The notes beneath the pieces were generated by a model. It did not search any database and was not told where the DNA came from. It saw nothing but the letters and a program-made list of their open reading frames with translations. This document shows positions 62,207 through 64,000 of a stretch of DNA of 64,000 nucleotides, piece after piece. Within the stretch, counting starts at the first letter, position 1; every line of letters begins with the position of its first letter. The position numbers and the translations under genes are program-made. The DNA comes from Bacteroidota bacterium (lineage in GTDB: Bacteria > Bacteroidota > Bacteroidia > Chitinophagales > BACL12). The stretch covers positions 62,001-126,000 of the forward strand of contig JADKAC010000001.1 of assembly GCA_016715425.1 (NCBI GenBank). The letters run 5' to 3'.

Positions 62207-64000
62207 ATGAACTTGGAGTTAAAGTATATATGGATTAAAGATTTTAAAATACTAAAAAACATAGGATTTAATTTCAACCATTCGGGGGTACACAAGTTTG
62301 ATTATTCAAATGGAATATTGAATCTTTTACCTCCATTCAAGAATAAGTTAAATTTTGGTGAAAAGATATCATCTATTACAACCATTGCAGGTCAAAATGG
62401 TTGCGGTAAATCCTCTCTTTGCGAAACTGTTATCGAAGCGATAGCCACTTTGACATATGGTACAATAAGCTATTATTATAAATTTACTGGAATTGTAATA
62501 TTTGGAAACCATGTTTTTGTTAATAGGGGTATTAAAATATCAAATGAAGAAGTCCTAAAAAAAAGTGGATACCTCATTGTTAAATTTAAAGAATCTCCAT
62601 TTGAATCAATGAGTGATGATATCCGAAACCAGTTTACAAATATTGGATTCATTTATTATTCAAATTTATTCGATAAAAGAGCTGAAAACAGAGCAAATAA
62701 TTTATTTAACATATCTAGTTATAATCTATTAAAAAATGATAAATATTACAGCCCCATTATTTAGATGAGACTCAAGATCTTAGGAGTTCCATTTCACCTT
62801 ACAACGACAAAATATCAGAATCTGAAATTCATGAATATGAAGAATCATATAGAGCAATAAAATACTACCTTCTTAGCAATAAAAGTTTACCGTTTACAGA
62901 TCCTCAGAGCATTGTTATTTTACCAACTTATTTTGCTAATAATCGACGATTGGATTTTAGGAAATTGAATGACGAGCACAATGGGATCGCTTATTTAAAA
63001 AGTATATTTGAATCTATTGTTGCACGTATCTCTGAAAAGTATATAGATCATCAATTACATTCTAAAGTTGTAAATATTAGCCAAAATAAAATGGCAGATA
63101 TTTGTTATACTTTTTTTAAATTTAATTTAATTTGTTATCTATTTGTAAAAAATGGATCGTTGGGTAACCAAGATGAAATATCTAATTTCATCTATCATGA
63201 TAATTTTCCTGAATCAATTTTTTCAAATGTTATGCTCATTTCTGAACTATTGGATGATTACAGAACTATTTGCCATAAGGGTTATTATATAAGTGAATTT
63301 TCTCCATTTTCCTATTCGAAGATTTCTTATCCTTATGCCTACGATTGGCGTTTTTATGTCATAGGAAGTATAAAAATTAAGAACTCATTGGCAAACAGAA
63401 AATTGATTTCACGTTTTATATCAAATGAAAATACTTTGTTTGGAAACGATCAAAAGAAATCGAGCCGAATTTGCGATTACATATTGACCCCTTTTCCAAG
63501 TTCAGGTGAATATTCATATTTAATGCTTTTTAGCAGACTCTTTATGATTTTAAGCTCTTTTCAAGATAATTATGGCGATCATAATTCATATATCGTGTTT
63601 ATTGATGAGGGTGAAGTAGGGTTTCATCCTTCTTGGAAAAAGAAGTATCTGAGCTGGCTATTGGATTTCTTTAATTCGCAGTTTAATAAATATAGCATTC
63701 AACTTATATTGACTACCCATAGCCCTTATTTGCTATCTGATTTGCCACCAGAAAATTGTATCCTTTTAAGAAAATCAAAATTGCGTCAACCCGAACAAGT
63801 ACCGGAAAATGAACTGAAAACTTTTGGCGCAAATATTCATGAACTCCTAGCAACCTCCTTTTTTTTACAGGACGGATTAATAGGTGATTTTGCTAAGAAA
63901 ACCATCCAAACAGTTATTGATTTTTTAAACACCTGGAAAAAGGGGGTTGAAATAAATAAAGGTGAAAAAGAGTTTGTTAAGTATGTCATTTCAATAGTAT
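62207..64000 (+). CDS. AAA ATPase (AAA_21/OLD-like), frameshifted and cut by the window edge
   Basis: A DNA-repair/defence-type ATPase. The first frame (62207-62764) holds Walker A TTIAGQNGCGKSSLCE at about 58-73 and then stops at TAG after YYSPII. The chain continues in another frame from about 62752 (YLDETQDLRSSISPYND) without a stop to base 64000. Downstream are Walker B YIVFIDEGEVGFHPSWKKK near 63593-63650, and LILTTHSPYLLSDLP near 63710. One extra C in the four-C run at 62752-62755 would join the two frames. So there is a one-base deletion or a sequencing error. The C-terminus is beyond the window, so a TOPRIM domain or an adjacent nuclease cannot be checked. Confidence 0.8.

Noticed and set aside
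62110..62295. 61-codon minus-strand frame at the ATPase start
   Set aside because: It overlaps the N-terminus of the ATPase and has no sign of being a gene.

Overview
The window is AT-rich chromosomal DNA from a member of the Bacteroidota. It has a short Bacteroidota-type primary sigma factor, promoters of the TTTG / TAnnTTTG type, secreted proteins with type IX secretion (T9SS) sorting tails, a fused alpha/beta 2-oxoacid dehydrogenase E1, and the prs-L25-pth gene order. I cannot name the genus from the sequence.

Core chromosome, about 1-34,360. The left edge holds the end of PNPase, the primary sigma factor and metK. A two-component pair, TrhO (tRNA wobble U34 hydroxylase), and a secreted Asp-box/PKD protein follow. 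Then come E1, an FAH-family hydrolase, the prs-L25-pth operon, and tRNA-Gln(TTG) with an excellent promoter and a terminator. After these lie a TlpA-type thioredoxin and the selenouridine genes selU and selD. A Tat-plus-T9SS intradiol dioxygenase, a DUF1801 protein, an aminotransferase and an AbgT transporter follow. The stretch ends with a secreted M23 peptidase, a hotdog thioesterase, an SDR reductase, murB, a GT-C-like membrane protein, a T9SS protein frameshifted in its tail, a TPR protein, a zinc-ribbon coiled-coil protein and a Nif3-family protein.

Accessory zone 1, about 34,000-39,150. An imperfect tandem duplication of about 1.58 kb carries the Nif3 5' end and a BRO-N-Fic gene. One Fic copy looks intact; the other has lost one base near its start. 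A HipA-like kinase and a DUF3037-like partner follow.

Accessory zone 2, about 39,285 to past the right edge. Two copies of a 16-base tRNA 3'-end-like sequence (39285 and 42020), each beside a terminator hairpin, look like attachment-site scars. Between them sit two unknown genes. To the right of the second is a tyrosine recombinase and an integrative element. It carries excisionase-like HTH proteins, an RteC-like protein, a BT4734-type and a VirE-type replication pair, a stand-alone M41-like peptidase, and a small membrane protein encoded at 45369-45548.

The element's cargo looks like a defence region. An XRE regulator overlaps an AAA_13 ATPase with a CxxC hook. Next is a compact run of a PLD-nuclease/SNF2-type helicase, an Eco57I-type adenine methyltransferase, an unknown protein and a candidate nuclease. 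Last come an unknown protein and an AAA ATPase that carries a one-base frameshift and runs off the window. The helicase-methyltransferase-unknown-unknown run is the best candidate for an undescribed restriction-like system.
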